Source: a virus. From it: a stretch of 31,399 nt of DNA. Within the stretch, counting starts at the first letter, position 1. Every line of letters begins with the position of its first letter. The position numbers were made by a program, and so were the translations under genes. This document shows positions 6,896 to 15,248 of this stretch, piece by piece. The stretch spans positions 1-31,399 of the IMG/VR virus record IMGVR_UViG_3300036945_000383, one strand, 5' to 3'. The notes below the pieces were generated by a model that saw nothing but the letters and a program-made list of their open reading frames with translations, had not been told where the DNA came from and searched no databases.

Positions 6896-7796
6896 AGACA
6901 AGTTAAAAGAATACGTAGAATCATCTAACCTAGTTAACATGAAAGAAGCTGGGCAAGGTATCTACGTACTCAAATATAAGAAGCGTGTGTTCTATGACAA
7001 CCTATGGAACGAGTACATTGCCGAATGTCGTGGAAGTATTGTGGATGCTGATTTTAACCTAGTGAGCTATCCATTCACAAAGATCTACAACTATGGTATC
7101 GAAAAGGAAGCACCTGTGTTTTCCGAACTTGATACTATCGTAACTGCTTTCCGTAAGGTAAACGGTTTTATGGTAGCAATGACTTGGTACAATGGCGACA
7201 TCTTAGTGTCTACTACCGGGTCAACCGACAGCCCATACGTTGCAATGGCAAAAGAAATGATGTTAATTCATCAATCTTGGGCAGACTGGCAGTTGGCATT
7301 TAACCGCTCAGACATGGACGGAATGACATTTATGTTTGAATGTGTACATCCTGATGACCCACATATTGTACCTGAAAAGCCAGGTATGTATATCTTGGGT
7401 TATCGTGAAAACACTTGGCGGTCAGAAGTGGGTCATGAACCTGCTGTATTAGAGCAACTGGGCGAAACGTTCAAGTGCTTTGTTCCTGAATGCCAGCACT
7501 TGACTGTTATGGCGCTAAAGAACTTGGTCAAGACAGTCAAGCACGAAGGCTTTGTGTTCTATGACGAAGAAGGCGTAGGAGCAAAGATCAAGAGTCCTTA
7601 CTACTTGACTTCAAAGTGGGTAGCACGTAACCCTCGTACAGACAAGCTGGTTGACCTGAACCGGGACATCAAGCAAAACCTAGACGAAGAGTACTATCCA
7701 CTGGTTGACGCTATTCGTGCTAACATTGCAGAATACACTGCCTTGGACGAGCAAGCTCGACTGGCATGGGTGCGTAACTATATGGAGACTGTATGA
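6888..7796 (+). CDS. T4 Rnl1-like RNA ligase
   Basis: 302 aa from ATG 6888 (a TTG 12 bases earlier is also in frame). RNA ligase 1 seals 3'-OH and 5'-phosphate RNA ends through an adenylated lysine. Signatures in order: ECRGSIVD near 46-53, matching T4 Rnl1 ECRGIMF; SYPFTKIYNYG; motif I KVNG with the candidate nucleophile K90 (T4 has KEDG); motif III MTFMFECV; motif IV HEGFVFY; motif V AKIKSPYYL. T4 Rnl1 is 374 aa, so the C-terminal specificity domain is shorter here. With the kinase at 19079 it makes a tRNA-repair pair like T4 Pnk/Rnl1, which counters anticodon nucleases. The stop overlaps the next start (ATGA). Confidence 0.9.
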   Translation: MFKDKLKEYVESSNLVNMKEAGQGIYVLKYKKRVFYDNLWNEYIAECRGSIVDADFNLVSYPFTKIYNYGIEKEAPVFSELDTIVTAFRKVNGFMVAMTWYNGDILVSTTGSTDSPYVAMAKEMMLIHQSWADWQLAFNRSDMDGMTFMFECVHPDDPHIVPEKPGMYILGYRENTWRSEVGHEPAVLEQLGETFKCFVPECQHLTVMALKNLVKTVKHEGFVFYDEEGVGAKIKSPYYLTSKWVARNPRTDKLVDLNRDIKQNLDEEYYPLVDAIRANIAEYTALDEQARLAWVRNYMETV

Positions 7797-7987
7797 CTTA
7801 CATTTTGATGATTTGGACAGTAGTAGCAATGGCCGGTGACAGGCATGCACAAGCAAAAGCATACGAATGGCGACCTATTGGTGAGTTTCATGACTTCAGT
7901 GCAGGTACTGGACAGGCCAAGTGTGAGGAAGCTGCCCGTCAGCTAGGACTGAAGCATGACCGTTATCGTTGCGTGAGGTCAAAATGA
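7793..7987 (+). CDS. Small protein with N-terminal hydrophobic segment
   Basis: 64 aa, translationally coupled to the RNA ligase (ATGA) and to the next gene (ATGA). The first 14 residues (MTYILMIWTVVAMA) could form a signal peptide or a membrane anchor; the rest (YEWRPIGEFHDFSAG...KCEEAARQLGL...YRCVRSK) has two cysteines that could form a disulfide if exported. No family recognised. Confidence 0.7.
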   Translation: MTYILMIWTVVAMAGDRHAQAKAYEWRPIGEFHDFSAGTGQAKCEEAARQLGLKHDRYRCVRSK

Positions 7988-8190
7988 AAGATGAATCACA
8001 TCTACCTGTAGCTGAACAAAGTCTAATCTTTCGCCTGCGCAAGCGGGCAGAGATTAGGCGACAGATTTCGGGACGCAAAAGTGTAGAAGAAGGTAAACCT
8101 GACCGTATTGCAGACTTACTAGAAGAAGCAGCCAACGAAATTGAAAATTTAATGAGCAAGTCAACTATTAATTTAGACTTGATGGGATAA
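7984..8190 (+). CDS. Small hypothetical helical protein
   Basis: 68 aa from ATG 7984, overlapping the preceding stop. Strongly basic N-terminal half (FRLRKRAEIRRQISGRK) and acidic C-terminal helix (IADLLEEAANEIENLM), a pattern common among small phage proteins of unknown role. It ends one base before the metallophosphoesterase start. Confidence 0.7.
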   Translation: MKDESHLPVAEQSLIFRLRKRAEIRRQISGRKSVEEGKPDRIADLLEEAANEIENLMSKSTINLDLMG

Positions 8191-8191
8191 T

Positions 8192-8725
8192 ATGAAAAAA
8201 TGGATCACAGCTGATATTCACTTCAGCCACACAAATATTTTAAAGTTCTGCGCCGCAAGCCGGCCGTTCTTTGACACAGAAGAAATGGACGAGACAATTA
8301 TCAAAAATTGGAACTCGTTGATTGCAGTTGACGACATTGTTTACATCCTTGGTGACGTTGCGTTTTCCAATGCTGCCAAGGCTGCACGATTGGTCAATCG
8401 ATTGAATGGCACCAAGATCCTTGTCAAAGGAAATCACGATACTAAGATTTTGCGCGAGCCAGTCTTTCGCGAATGTTTTGCTGAAGTTCACGACTATCTT
8501 GAAATTGGACATGCTGGCAATCGTTTAGTCATGTTCCATTTCCCAATTTGGGAATGGGATAGAATGCACCATGGCGCAGTGCATTTTCATGGCCACTGTC
8601 ACGGACGCAAAACAGGAATTCCTGGACGTATCTTTGACGTTGCAATGGATGCAAACAACTGTTTGCCTCACTTGCTTGACGATGCTATTGCCAAAGCAAT
8701 GAAGTTTCCAGTGCGTGATCGCTAA
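8192..8725 (+). CDS. Calcineurin-like metallophosphoesterase
   Basis: 177 aa with the complete set of metal-binding motifs: D8-x-H10 (ADIHFSH), GD at 54-55 (LGDVAF), GNHD at 80-83, H116 (MFHFP) and GHCH at 134-137. Small proteins of this architecture (about 170-180 aa) hydrolyse phosphomonoesters or phosphodiesters; the substrate is unknown. Being in the RNA ligase operon, it could trim 2',3'-cyclic phosphate ends before sealing, but that is inference. Last gene of the operon that begins at 6481; no terminator follows, and an operator starts at once. Confidence 0.9.
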   Translation: MKKWITADIHFSHTNILKFCAASRPFFDTEEMDETIIKNWNSLIAVDDIVYILGDVAFSNAAKAARLVNRLNGTKILVKGNHDTKILREPVFRECFAEVHDYLEIGHAGNRLVMFHFPIWEWDRMHHGAVHFHGHCHGRKTGIPGRIFDVAMDANNCLPHLLDDAIAKAMKFPVRDR

Positions 8726-8792
8726 TTGTTGTAAAAATACAACAACTTTTTGACGCAAAACGGTTGACTTTTGGATCTAAACCGGCTATAAT
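8726..8792 (+). promoter_or_regulatory. Operator-promoter module 2
   Basis: Palindrome TTGTTGTA-AAAA-TACAACAA at 8726-8745 (8-bp arms, 4-bp spacer), 18 bases, TTGACT at 8764-8769, 17-bp spacer, TATAAT at 8787-8792. It drives the 57-aa gene and the rIIA/rIIB operon. Confidence 0.88.
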
Positions 8793-8823
8793 ACATACAT
8801 ACGCAACACAGAAGGATCATATT

Positions 8824-8997
8824 ATGGCCGGTAAAGCAAAATCAATTTACCTTACTGTACTGCCCAAAGGTAGTCACAAAAGTGTATTTAAAAAGATGTT
8901 TTTTGAAGCCAAAGCATATAATGAATATGTCAAGAGCGAAGCATTTAAAACACAGTATCCACTAACAGAATTCGATATCGTTAAAGAAACATATTAA
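8824..8997 (+). CDS. Small hypothetical protein ahead of rIIA
   Basis: 57 aa (MAGKAKSIYLTVLPKGSHKS...), start chosen at the ATG after GAAGGATC; the in-frame upstream extension lies in the promoter. It is basic and likely alpha/beta (SIYLTVLP, VFKKMFFEAKAYNEYVKSEAF, FDIVKETY). No family recognised. First gene of the rII operon, nine bases before rIIA. Confidence 0.75.
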   Translation: MAGKAKSIYLTVLPKGSHKSVFKKMFFEAKAYNEYVKSEAFKTQYPLTEFDIVKETY

Positions 8998-9006
8998 GGA
9001 TTAGTA

Positions 9007-11211
9007 ATGATTTTAAACGATACTCCAGTCAACGAAGCAGTTTTGTCTAACGTAGGCGAAATTGGCGAATTCCGTATTCGCAACAGTGCCAAAGCATTTA
9101 ACATTCTGTCATCAGGTTTGTATGCTAACAAGATCCGAGCAGTGATTCGAGAACTGTCATGTAACGCAGTTGACTCGCATGCCGCATCTGGCAAAAAAGA
9201 TACCCCATTTGACGTACATCTTCCAAACAGTTTGGAACCATGGTTCGCCATTCGTGATTACGGTACAGGTCTCTCACATGACCAAGTTACCCAAATTTAC
9301 ACTACCTATTTTGAATCTACAAAGACCAACAGCAACGAGTTTATCGGTGCGTTAGGTTTGGGTTCTAAGAGTCCATTCAGCTACACTGACAATTTTACTG
9401 TCACTGCAATACGCGACGGTGTCAAAGGCATTTACTCTGCCTTCATTAATGGAAGCGGAGTACCAAGCATTGCATTGATGATGTCCGAAGACACCACCGA
9501 GCCTGCTGGCGTTGAAGTCAAGTTCTCTGTCAACGATCGTTATGACTTTGAAAAGTTTCGTCAGGAAGCAGTGGTCGTTTATACATACTTTGCACTCCGC
9601 CCTGTGGTGTCGGGTTCTAGTGAATTTGTATTCAAAGATGTCGAGTATATTGACCGCGATATTATTCCCGGTGTACATTCAACTGATAGCCGCCGCAATA
9701 GTGTTGCAGTGATGGGCAATATTGCATATCCAATCGATGTACCTAATCATGCTGATAACTTGGGTGAGCTTGCTCGTTTGTTGTCCTGCGGTTTGGAAAT
9801 GCACTTTGGCATCGGCGAACTGGACTTTCAAGCAAGCCGTGAAGGCTTGAGCTACATTCCACAGACCATTGCAAGTATCAAGTCCAAGTTGGAACAAGTA
9901 AATGCAGTACTGGCAGGACGAATTGCCGACGAAGCCGAAGCAATTGATAATCTGTGGGAACGTGCATTACTGTTGAAACGCAAAAATGAACAGCCGTTGT
10001 GGGGCGCCGCAGTTCGCAAGTATATCAGCGACACTGAGTTTGCAATGTTTGAAAATCCCACTGCAACCAGCGGATATTTACGCCTTGTGACCTTCCGCCC
10101 TGCAATTACTGAATTGGCTGCAAAGTTTAACTTGGTAGCTCGAGGCTTCAGTAAGGCCCGCGGCCAAGTCGGCGCACAAAATCGACGTAGCCAGACACAT
10201 TATGGTGAGTTGGATGCAGTAACAGGTGTGCGCGAAACATGGCAGTATTGGGAAATCAATACGTCGGCACTTGAGTATTTTGTTATCAATGATACCAAGA
10301 CTGGCGCATTAGAACGTGCAAAGTTTCATTGGCGCAACAGCAAAGATGTAAACACTGGTGGTTGGTCCAGTGATTCTATCACTGTACTTGAGCCTGCTGA
10401 TCGTAGCAAGCCAGTTGATACTGTTGGCTTCTTTGAGTCAATCTCAAATCCTCCTAAGAACCAAATTCTTATGGCAAGTGCTTTGCTGAGCCGCGAACGT
10501 GCAGATTCAGCAACAGGCAAGAACGTAACAATTTTGAAATTGGAAGAGCGAGGCAACGGCGGTTACTACCGTGCAAAGGAAATGGTGTGGCGCGATGCTG
10601 GCAAAGTTGACAGTTACGATGCCAGCCAAACTTACTACTACTTGCCGTTGAATGGCTTCATGTTGCAAAGCATTGGTGGCTATACAGGCGGCAAAGAGTT
10701 GTTCGACGACTTGTCAGAATCTGGGTTGGGAATCGCTCCTCATACTGTTTACGGCGTTCGCAAAACTGACATCGAAGACGTCAAGAAGCGTAAAAATTGG
10801 GTCAACTTGGAAACACACATTGTGGATGCATTGGGCAAAGTTGACGAACAGCGGTTGTTGAAAATGGCACTGAACTCCATTGACAAAGATGAATATTTGC
10901 ATTACAATGCTCGTGTACTGTATCATATTGACAATGTTGATAGTCCATACACTAAGTTTTTGAGTCAGTTCAAGGACGTCAAGAAAGTCAAGTATAGCCG
11001 ACAAGCACTGCAAACTTTGTGCCAACGCTATAAGACCAAATTGGCAACAGATCCAGACCAAGTGTTGGCTAAATTACTAGCAACTGCTGAAGAGATTAAA
11101 CAGCGATATCCATTGCTTGAATTCTTGACATCAAGTTCTCGTAAGGGCGATTACGACAAGGCAGTTGGTGAATACATTTCGATGATTGATAGTAAATTGG
11201 CAACAGTGTAA
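9007..11211 (+). CDS. rIIA: rIIA-like protein (GHKL ATPase fold)
   Basis: 734 aa; T4 rIIA has 725. The N-terminal third is a GHKL/Hsp90-type ATP-binding domain: N-box RELSCNAVDSH near 46-56, G1 box DYGTGLS near 80-86, and glycine-rich lid GALGLGSKSPF near 113-123. The remainder has no recognised motif. In T4, rIIA with rIIB protects against lysis triggered by the RexAB exclusion system and affects lysis timing; the biochemical activity remains unclear. Preceded by AAGGA and followed 20 bases later by rIIB, the T4 gene order. Expected to be early because of the operator-promoter module upstream. Confidence 0.92.
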   Translation: MILNDTPVNEAVLSNVGEIGEFRIRNSAKAFNILSSGLYANKIRAVIRELSCNAVDSHAASGKKDTPFDVHLPNSLEPWFAIRDYGTGLSHDQVTQIYTTYFESTKTNSNEFIGALGLGSKSPFSYTDNFTVTAIRDGVKGIYSAFINGSGVPSIALMMSEDTTEPAGVEVKFSVNDRYDFEKFRQEAVVVYTYFALRPVVSGSSEFVFKDVEYIDRDIIPGVHSTDSRRNSVAVMGNIAYPIDVPNHADNLGELARLLSCGLEMHFGIGELDFQASREGLSYIPQTIASIKSKLEQVNAVLAGRIADEAEAIDNLWERALLLKRKNEQPLWGAAVRKYISDTEFAMFENPTATSGYLRLVTFRPAITELAAKFNLVARGFSKARGQVGAQNRRSQTHYGELDAVTGVRETWQYWEINTSALEYFVINDTKTGALERAKFHWRNSKDVNTGGWSSDSITVLEPADRSKPVDTVGFFESISNPPKNQILMASALLSRERADSATGKNVTILKLEERGNGGYYRAKEMVWRDAGKVDSYDASQTYYYLPLNGFMLQSIGGYTGGKELFDDLSESGLGIAPHTVYGVRKTDIEDVKKRKNWVNLETHIVDALGKVDEQRLLKMALNSIDKDEYLHYNARVLYHIDNVDSPYTKFLSQFKDVKKVKYSRQALQTLCQRYKTKLATDPDQVLAKLLATAEEIKQRYPLLEFLTSSSRKGDYDKAVGEYISMIDSKLATV

Positions 11212-11231
11212 TTAAATTAAAGGCGATTAAA

Positions 11232-12083
11232 ATGACATATCCGTATCTGATTCAAGGAAAAAATATTGTAGTAGTAATTGGCAACAACAGCCATACTATT
11301 AGCAACACTCACTTGTCGTATGACAAGATCAAAACAGCTATCTGTAATAATGACTGGGACTTGGTCAAGGATCTAATTGAACCAAAGAAAGTTATCCTGA
11401 ACTACGGTCAAGGTAATGTTTCAATCCAAGGCGACAAATTGTTTTGGAAGGGCGAAGCATTCAACAATCACTTGGCAGGACGTTTGATTGAAATGTATCA
11501 AGACGGATTTCCAATTGAGCCAATGATCATGTTTATGGAAAACTTGATGCTGAACCCAAGCAAGCGAGCAGTCACTGAACTGTACTCGTTCTTGGAAAAG
11601 GGCAACTTGCCAATTACCCCTGATGGTCACTTCTTGGCTTACAAGAAAGTTCGTAAGGACTACTTGGATATCCACAGTGGTACAATGGATAACAGTGTTG
11701 GTAAGATTGTTGAGATGGAACGCAACACAGTTGACGACAACGCCAACAACACTTGCTCAACTGGTTTGCACTTCTGCTCATTGGCGTATTTGGATCACTT
11801 TGGTGGTAGCGATAGCCGTGTGTTGGTACTTAAAATCAATCCACGTGATGTTGTTAGCATTCCTGCTGACTACAATGCAACCAAGGGTCGTGCATGCCGT
11901 TATGAAGTTATTGACGAAATCGGCGGCGCTGTTGAAGAAGCATTTGTTGCTCCTGTGCAAGTTGGCCAAGCAGATGGTGCCACAGCAGACTTGATCCGTA
12001 TTGCAGTTGAAGCGGCAGTCAAGGCAGCGTTGGCAGTACAAGCAACTTTGCCAGTGAATGAAGCAGACGGTTCAGGCATCTAA
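11232..12083 (+). CDS. rIIB: rIIB-like protein
   Basis: 283 aa; T4 rIIB has 312. Recognised by the segment GHFLAYKKVRKDYLDIHSG near 138-156 and by the CSTGLHFCSLAYL stretch near 176-188, together with its place after rIIA. The C-terminal 50 residues are Ala/Val rich (EAAVKAALAVQATLP). Preceded by AAAGGCG. The stop overlaps the next start (TAATG). It is presumed to act with rIIA at the membrane, as in T4, but no membrane segment is visible. Confidence 0.9.
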   Translation: MTYPYLIQGKNIVVVIGNNSHTISNTHLSYDKIKTAICNNDWDLVKDLIEPKKVILNYGQGNVSIQGDKLFWKGEAFNNHLAGRLIEMYQDGFPIEPMIMFMENLMLNPSKRAVTELYSFLEKGNLPITPDGHFLAYKKVRKDYLDIHSGTMDNSVGKIVEMERNTVDDNANNTCSTGLHFCSLAYLDHFGGSDSRVLVLKINPRDVVSIPADYNATKGRACRYEVIDEIGGAVEEAFVAPVQVGQADGATADLIRIAVEAAVKAALAVQATLPVNEADGSGI

Positions 12084-12385
12084 TGGGACTTGCTGAATAC
12101 TTTGCATTACATCGCCCCGCGGCCAAATGGTCATTTGGTGAGCGAGTATTCGGCAAGTACAATGGAATTCCTTTTGTAGGAACTACCGGCGGCGAAGGAA
12201 TGGTCAATGAAACAGAAGGCAGTCTGGTAACTGTATTTGTTGACCTTCCAATTAAACACAATGATATTTGGCATTCTACTTTCATCAAAGTAAAGCCAGG
12301 AGCTATTAGAAAGTTAAGCAGTTTAGAAGATTCTTCCGTTTCTGATAAATCTGCTAAACGTACTAGCAAAGCCAAGACTAAATAA
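12083..12385 (+). CDS. Small hypothetical protein coupled to rIIB
   Basis: 100 aa, start overlapping the rIIB stop by one base. The core looks like a small beta-rich domain (WSFGERVFGKYNGIPFVG, GSLVTVFVDLPIKHNDIWHSTFIKV), reminiscent of a beta-barrel, and the C-terminus is a basic, Ser/Lys-rich tail (SAKRTSKAKTK) that could contact nucleic acid. No family recognised. A hairpin follows the stop. Confidence 0.7.
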   Translation: MGLAEYFALHRPAAKWSFGERVFGKYNGIPFVGTTGGEGMVNETEGSLVTVFVDLPIKHNDIWHSTFIKVKPGAIRKLSSLEDSSVSDKSAKRTSKAKTK

Positions 12386-12388
12386 ATT

Positions 12389-12440
12389 TGTAGCGCAAAG
12401 CTACACCCAACTGTCTTTAATAACTATGGTCTTAGACAGT
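12389..12440 (+). promoter_or_regulatory. Two hairpins between the rII operon and the zinc-ribbon gene
   Basis: TGTAGC-GCAAA-GCTACA (12389-12405) lacks a T tract, so it is a poor terminator. ACTGTCT (12410-12416) / AGACAGT (12434-12440) encloses a 17-base loop and ends 18 bases before the next start. It may stabilise or regulate the leader. No clear promoter is seen here. Confidence 0.5.
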
Positions 12441-12458
12441 GACCAGTAAAAAGGAAAG

Positions 12459-13328
12459 ATGATGATGTATCAATCAAAACTCGTTGCGAGTCTAAAAGCA
12501 AACGGTAAGATCCTCCGTGAATTCAAGGACACAGTTTATATTCCATTTGGCAGCGAATATAGCTTTCTAATCAAGAACCTCAACACAACTCGAGCACTAG
12601 TCAATATCTTCATCGATGGCGACAATGTCATTGAAGGTGGCCTTGTACTCAATGCAGGTCAAGAAGTAGACCTAGAGCGTTATGTTAAGAACGGTAACTT
12701 GTCAGCAGGTAACCGTTTCAAGTTCATTGAACGTACAAGTGCAATTGAAGATGGTCCACGTGGCACAAAGCTAGAAGATGGCTTGGTACGAATTGAGTTT
12801 CAATACGAAAAGCCTTATGTTGCTCCGGCGGTTAATAGAGAATGGTTTTTCGGCAATCGTTACAGCAATCATGATAGAATTGTAGGCGGTATGACACAGA
12901 CCAGCTTCAATGTCAATGGTGCATTGCGTGGAGTTGATTTTAGCCAAAATGGTTCTGTAATGGCACAAGCCGCAAGTGCCGCAGTAGACAAGTATTGTGC
13001 TGACAATGGCATTGTGAACAAAACTGAACTGCATGATGGCATGGCTACCATGGACTGGATGGACATGACACAGACAGTTAACGATGTTGGTATCACTGTG
13101 CCTGGTAGCAAGAGTACACAAAAGTTTCAAACTGTTACCATGGGTGTAATGGAAGCCGAAAAGCATACTATTGTTCTAAAGTTGCTAGGAGAAACAGCTG
13201 ATAACAAACCGGTGCTCAAGCCAGTTACAGTAGAGCGTAAACCCAAATGCGTCACATGCGGAAAACAAAACAAGGCCACTGCCAAGTTCTGTACCGAATG
13301 TGGAACAGCATTAGAAATCTTTGCATAA
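12459..13328 (+). CDS. Conserved phage protein with C-terminal zinc ribbon
   Basis: 289 aa; three consecutive ATGs (12459, 12462, 12465) follow AAAAGGAAAG, and the first is given. Residues about 10-110 form a beta-rich domain (EFKDTVYIPFGSEYSFLIKN, ALVNIFIDGDNVIEGGLVLN). The last 28 residues hold a zinc ribbon, CVTCGKQNKATAKFCTECG (CxxC...CxxC). The central part is rich in Met, Asp and Asn. No enzymatic motif. Proteins with this N-terminal domain occur in many phages with unknown role; abundance is likely given its own leader hairpin and strong terminator. Confidence 0.82.
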   Translation: MMMYQSKLVASLKANGKILREFKDTVYIPFGSEYSFLIKNLNTTRALVNIFIDGDNVIEGGLVLNAGQEVDLERYVKNGNLSAGNRFKFIERTSAIEDGPRGTKLEDGLVRIEFQYEKPYVAPAVNREWFFGNRYSNHDRIVGGMTQTSFNVNGALRGVDFSQNGSVMAQAASAAVDKYCADNGIVNKTELHDGMATMDWMDMTQTVNDVGITVPGSKSTQKFQTVTMGVMEAEKHTIVLKLLGETADNKPVLKPVTVERKPKCVTCGKQNKATAKFCTECGTALEIFA

Positions 13329-13331
13329 CCA

Positions 13332-13360
13332 AAACCCGCTTCGGCGGGTTTCTTGTTTGC
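13332..13360 (+). terminator. Rho-independent terminator after the zinc-ribbon gene
   Basis: Stem AAACCCGC / GCGGGTTT with a TTCG tetraloop, followed by CTTGTTT. Confidence 0.92.
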
Positions 13361-13415
13361 CAAACACAGCACTCTTGGGCTTACCCCCGTGAAAACACTT
13401 ATTAAATATACCTGA

Positions 13416-13439
13416 ACAGTACAGCTTTCATTGTACTGT
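13416..13439 (+). promoter_or_regulatory. Leader hairpin before the outer-membrane protein gene
   Basis: Perfect 8-bp stem ACAGTACA (13416-13423) / TGTACTGT (13432-13439) with an 8-base loop, 17 bases before the ATG. It could be an mRNA-stabilising 5' hairpin or an operator. TTATTAAATATACC just upstream is AT-rich, but no confident promoter is seen. Confidence 0.5.
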
Positions 13440-13456
13440 CAACAAAAGGAAACTAA

Positions 13457-13897
13457 ATGAAAAAACTTACTATTGCAACATTAATTGCTTTATCCGCTAC
13501 AGTAGCTAGCGCCGCAGAGTTTGGCGTTACAACTAGCCGTGCAGACGATCGTAACAGCTTTGGTGTTACAGTTGGCCAGCAATTTGGCGCAGTTGGTGTA
13601 ACAGCAGGTGCAGAACGCACATCAGTTGGCGCAAACGATCAAAATCGTTTCAGCTTAATTGGCGCATACGATGTTGTTAAATTAGGTCCAGTTGCCGTTG
13701 CTGTCAAAGCAGGTGGCGCATACTTGAACAACCAAACTGGTGCTGATGGTTATGCCGCAGTTGTTGGTGCAGGCCTAAGTGTGCCAGTTACCAAAACAGT
13801 TACAGCAGGTGTTGACTTTACTCGCCAATACGGTCAAGACCGTGTTAGCCAGTTTGACGGCAATCGCGTAACAGCTGGTGTTAAGTTTGCATTCTAA
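13457..13897 (+). CDS. Secreted outer-membrane beta-barrel protein
   Basis: 146 aa. A Sec signal peptide (MKKLTIATLIALSATVASAA, cut probably after ASA) is followed by about 126 residues of amphipathic strands with alternating Gly/Val and polar residues (FGVTVGQQFGAVGVTAGAERT, VAVAVKAGGAYLN, TVTAGVDFTRQYG). The last strand ends RVTAGVKFAF, with the terminal Phe that the BAM complex recognises. The size fits an eight-stranded barrel. Phage-encoded barrels of this type (such as Lom-like proteins) alter the host surface; blocking superinfection is a plausible but unproven role. It has its own leader and terminator, thus is a single-gene unit. Confidence 0.85.
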   Translation: MKKLTIATLIALSATVASAAEFGVTTSRADDRNSFGVTVGQQFGAVGVTAGAERTSVGANDQNRFSLIGAYDVVKLGPVAVAVKAGGAYLNNQTGADGYAAVVGAGLSVPVTKTVTAGVDFTRQYGQDRVSQFDGNRVTAGVKFAF

Positions 13898-13932
13898 TTT
13901 GGTCTAAAAACTAGATTTAGTTGATGTAAGTA

Positions 13933-13960
13933 GTAGGGGCAATTGCCCCTACACTTTTGA
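13933..13960 (+). terminator. Probable terminator after the outer-membrane protein gene
   Basis: Perfect palindrome GTAGGGGCAATTGCCCCTAC at 13933-13952 (8-bp stem, AATT loop), followed by ACTTTTG. The T tract is short, so termination may be partial. Confidence 0.7.
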
Positions 13961-13973
13961 AAGAAATAAACAA

Positions 13974-14756
13974 ATGAAGTCCCACTTTGACATTGTATTA
14001 GAAACAGCCACTGGCTTTCAGCGTGTAAAAACCTACAAAGATGGCCAAGTTGAAACTTCTGTGGCTGTGTTTAGCAAAGTCAATGACCCAGACATTGTGG
14101 TTGTTTATATCCCAGGTGGCACCGCGGCACTAGGACTTACTTCAAAGTCTAAGAACATTTCGGCAAGCATACCCAACGCCTTTACTTGGCGTTGGCTATC
14201 GCTGTGGCTAGATCGTGGTGTAGCAGTTGCTACAGTAGACTTCCCAACTAAGTTTTACAAAAAAGATATGCCACCTGCAGAACGTTCCTCATCTGAGCGT
14301 ATAGCTACCTTGTTAAACATCATTGATGATATACGAAACACATATCCTAGAGCTTCCATTGTTGGGTATGGACATAGCTATGGTGCTATCGAAATGTCAT
14401 TGCTGTCACAGTACAATGTTTTGGACAAGATAGTGGTTGGTAGTGGTGCTTGGAATGCTAGTCCGGACACAAAGGACAAGGAAGCAAAGGTATTTGCCAC
14501 TCCTCTAAGGAACAATACAGATACTCCAATCCTTATTGTTCATCATGAACAAGATCAAACACTAAAGTGTAGTATTTCTAAAATTAAACAACTAATGGAA
14601 GACAACGACTCTATTGTTGTGTCCGGTGGTATACCACATCTTGGTATCTATGGACTAGAACCGGGCCCGCACTTTTTTAGTGGTCAAGAGAATGAGGTAG
14701 CAAAAAATATCATCCTCTGGTTACGAAACAAGCCATACAGTGAATTTATAAACTAG
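13974..14756 (+). CDS. Alpha/beta hydrolase
   Basis: 260 aa. The nucleophile elbow GHSYG has the catalytic serine at 135; the acid is probably D194 (IVHHEQDQ) and the histidine H233 (GPHFF) or H222. An oxyanion-hole segment YIPGGTAA is near 45-52. There is no signal peptide, so it acts in the cytoplasm. Such folds cover esterases, acyl-peptidases and dienelactone-type hydrolases; the substrate is not deducible. It stands alone between two terminators, 20 bases after the outer-membrane gene terminator, as an auxiliary gene would. Confidence 0.83.
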   Translation: MKSHFDIVLETATGFQRVKTYKDGQVETSVAVFSKVNDPDIVVVYIPGGTAALGLTSKSKNISASIPNAFTWRWLSLWLDRGVAVATVDFPTKFYKKDMPPAERSSSERIATLLNIIDDIRNTYPRASIVGYGHSYGAIEMSLLSQYNVLDKIVVGSGAWNASPDTKDKEAKVFATPLRNNTDTPILIVHHEQDQTLKCSISKIKQLMEDNDSIVVSGGIPHLGIYGLEPGPHFFSGQENEVAKNIILWLRNKPYSEFIN

Positions 14757-14763
14757 TTTTGCC

Positions 14764-14797
14764 AAAGCCACTGTAAAAGGTGGCTTTTTTGTTTTTG
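14764..14797 (+). terminator. Rho-independent terminator after the hydrolase
   Basis: Stem AAAGCCAC / GTGGCTTT with an 8-base loop, running into TTTTTTG. Confidence 0.9.
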
Positions 14798-14802
14798 TAG
14801 TG

Positions 14803-14808
14803 TATAAT
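14803..14808 (+). promoter_or_regulatory. Probable -10 box (TATAAT) for the 88-aa gene
   Basis: A perfect TATAAT lies 52 bases before the ATG, but a good -35 is not seen at 17 bp (it would fall in the terminator stem). An activator or weak -35 is possible. Confidence 0.45.
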
Positions 14809-14860
14809 TATTTTGTAAGACAACAGTTTTACCACACACTCAACACACAGGAGATATCTT

Positions 14861-15127
14861 ATGAGTACAACAGCTACAAATGGCTATATGATCCGTCTTG
14901 ACCTACTTAAGATGGCAAAAGAAATGTTAGAACAGGATTGGCATGCGCACCGCGAAGCAGCTCAGCAATTTTGGCAACACGAAGTAGACATTGCAAAAAT
15001 CAAGGCCCGCGGAAAAGATTCACTTATCACCGTAGTACCACCTGTACCGGTCTTTAAACCTTTCCCTACCGAAGCAGAGGTTATTACCAAAGCCAAGGCC
15101 CTCAACGAGTTTATCAACACCAAATAA
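14861..15127 (+). CDS. Small conserved phage protein of unknown function
   Basis: 88 aa with a strong AGGAG seven bases upstream; the leader CAGGAGATATC is shared with the gene at 18501. It starts NGYMIRLDLLKMAKEMLEQDWH, a helical segment, continues helical and ends with EAEVITKAKALNEFINTK. The Pro-rich linker VVPPVPVFKPFP splits the two helical parts. I have no functional assignment. Monocistronic by appearance. Confidence 0.75.
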   Translation: MSTTATNGYMIRLDLLKMAKEMLEQDWHAHREAAQQFWQHEVDIAKIKARGKDSLITVVPPVPVFKPFPTEAEVITKAKALNEFINTK

Positions 15128-15148
15128 GATAAACTTGTTTAACCAAAA

Positions 15149-15202
15149 GAAGTCTTTATGGTTGACAAGCGTATAGACTTCTCTCTTCAAACTTGTTATA
15201 AT
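15149..15202 (+). promoter_or_regulatory. Promoter region of the HTH gene with an inverted repeat
   Basis: TATAAT at 15197-15202. A weak -35 (TAGACT, 15173-15178) is 18 bp away; TTGACA at 15162-15167 is too far (29 bp). The repeat GAAGTCT (15149-15155) / AGACTTC overlaps both -35 candidates and could be an operator, possibly for autoregulation by the protein that follows. Confidence 0.5.
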
Positions 15203-15248
15203 CAATATACCATTACACAGTAATGTTTTAAAAAATAGGAAATACAAA

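Noticed and set aside
9352-9678. Antisense open frames over rIIA and other long genes
   Set aside because: They lack ribosome-binding sites and only mirror the codon pattern of the real genes.
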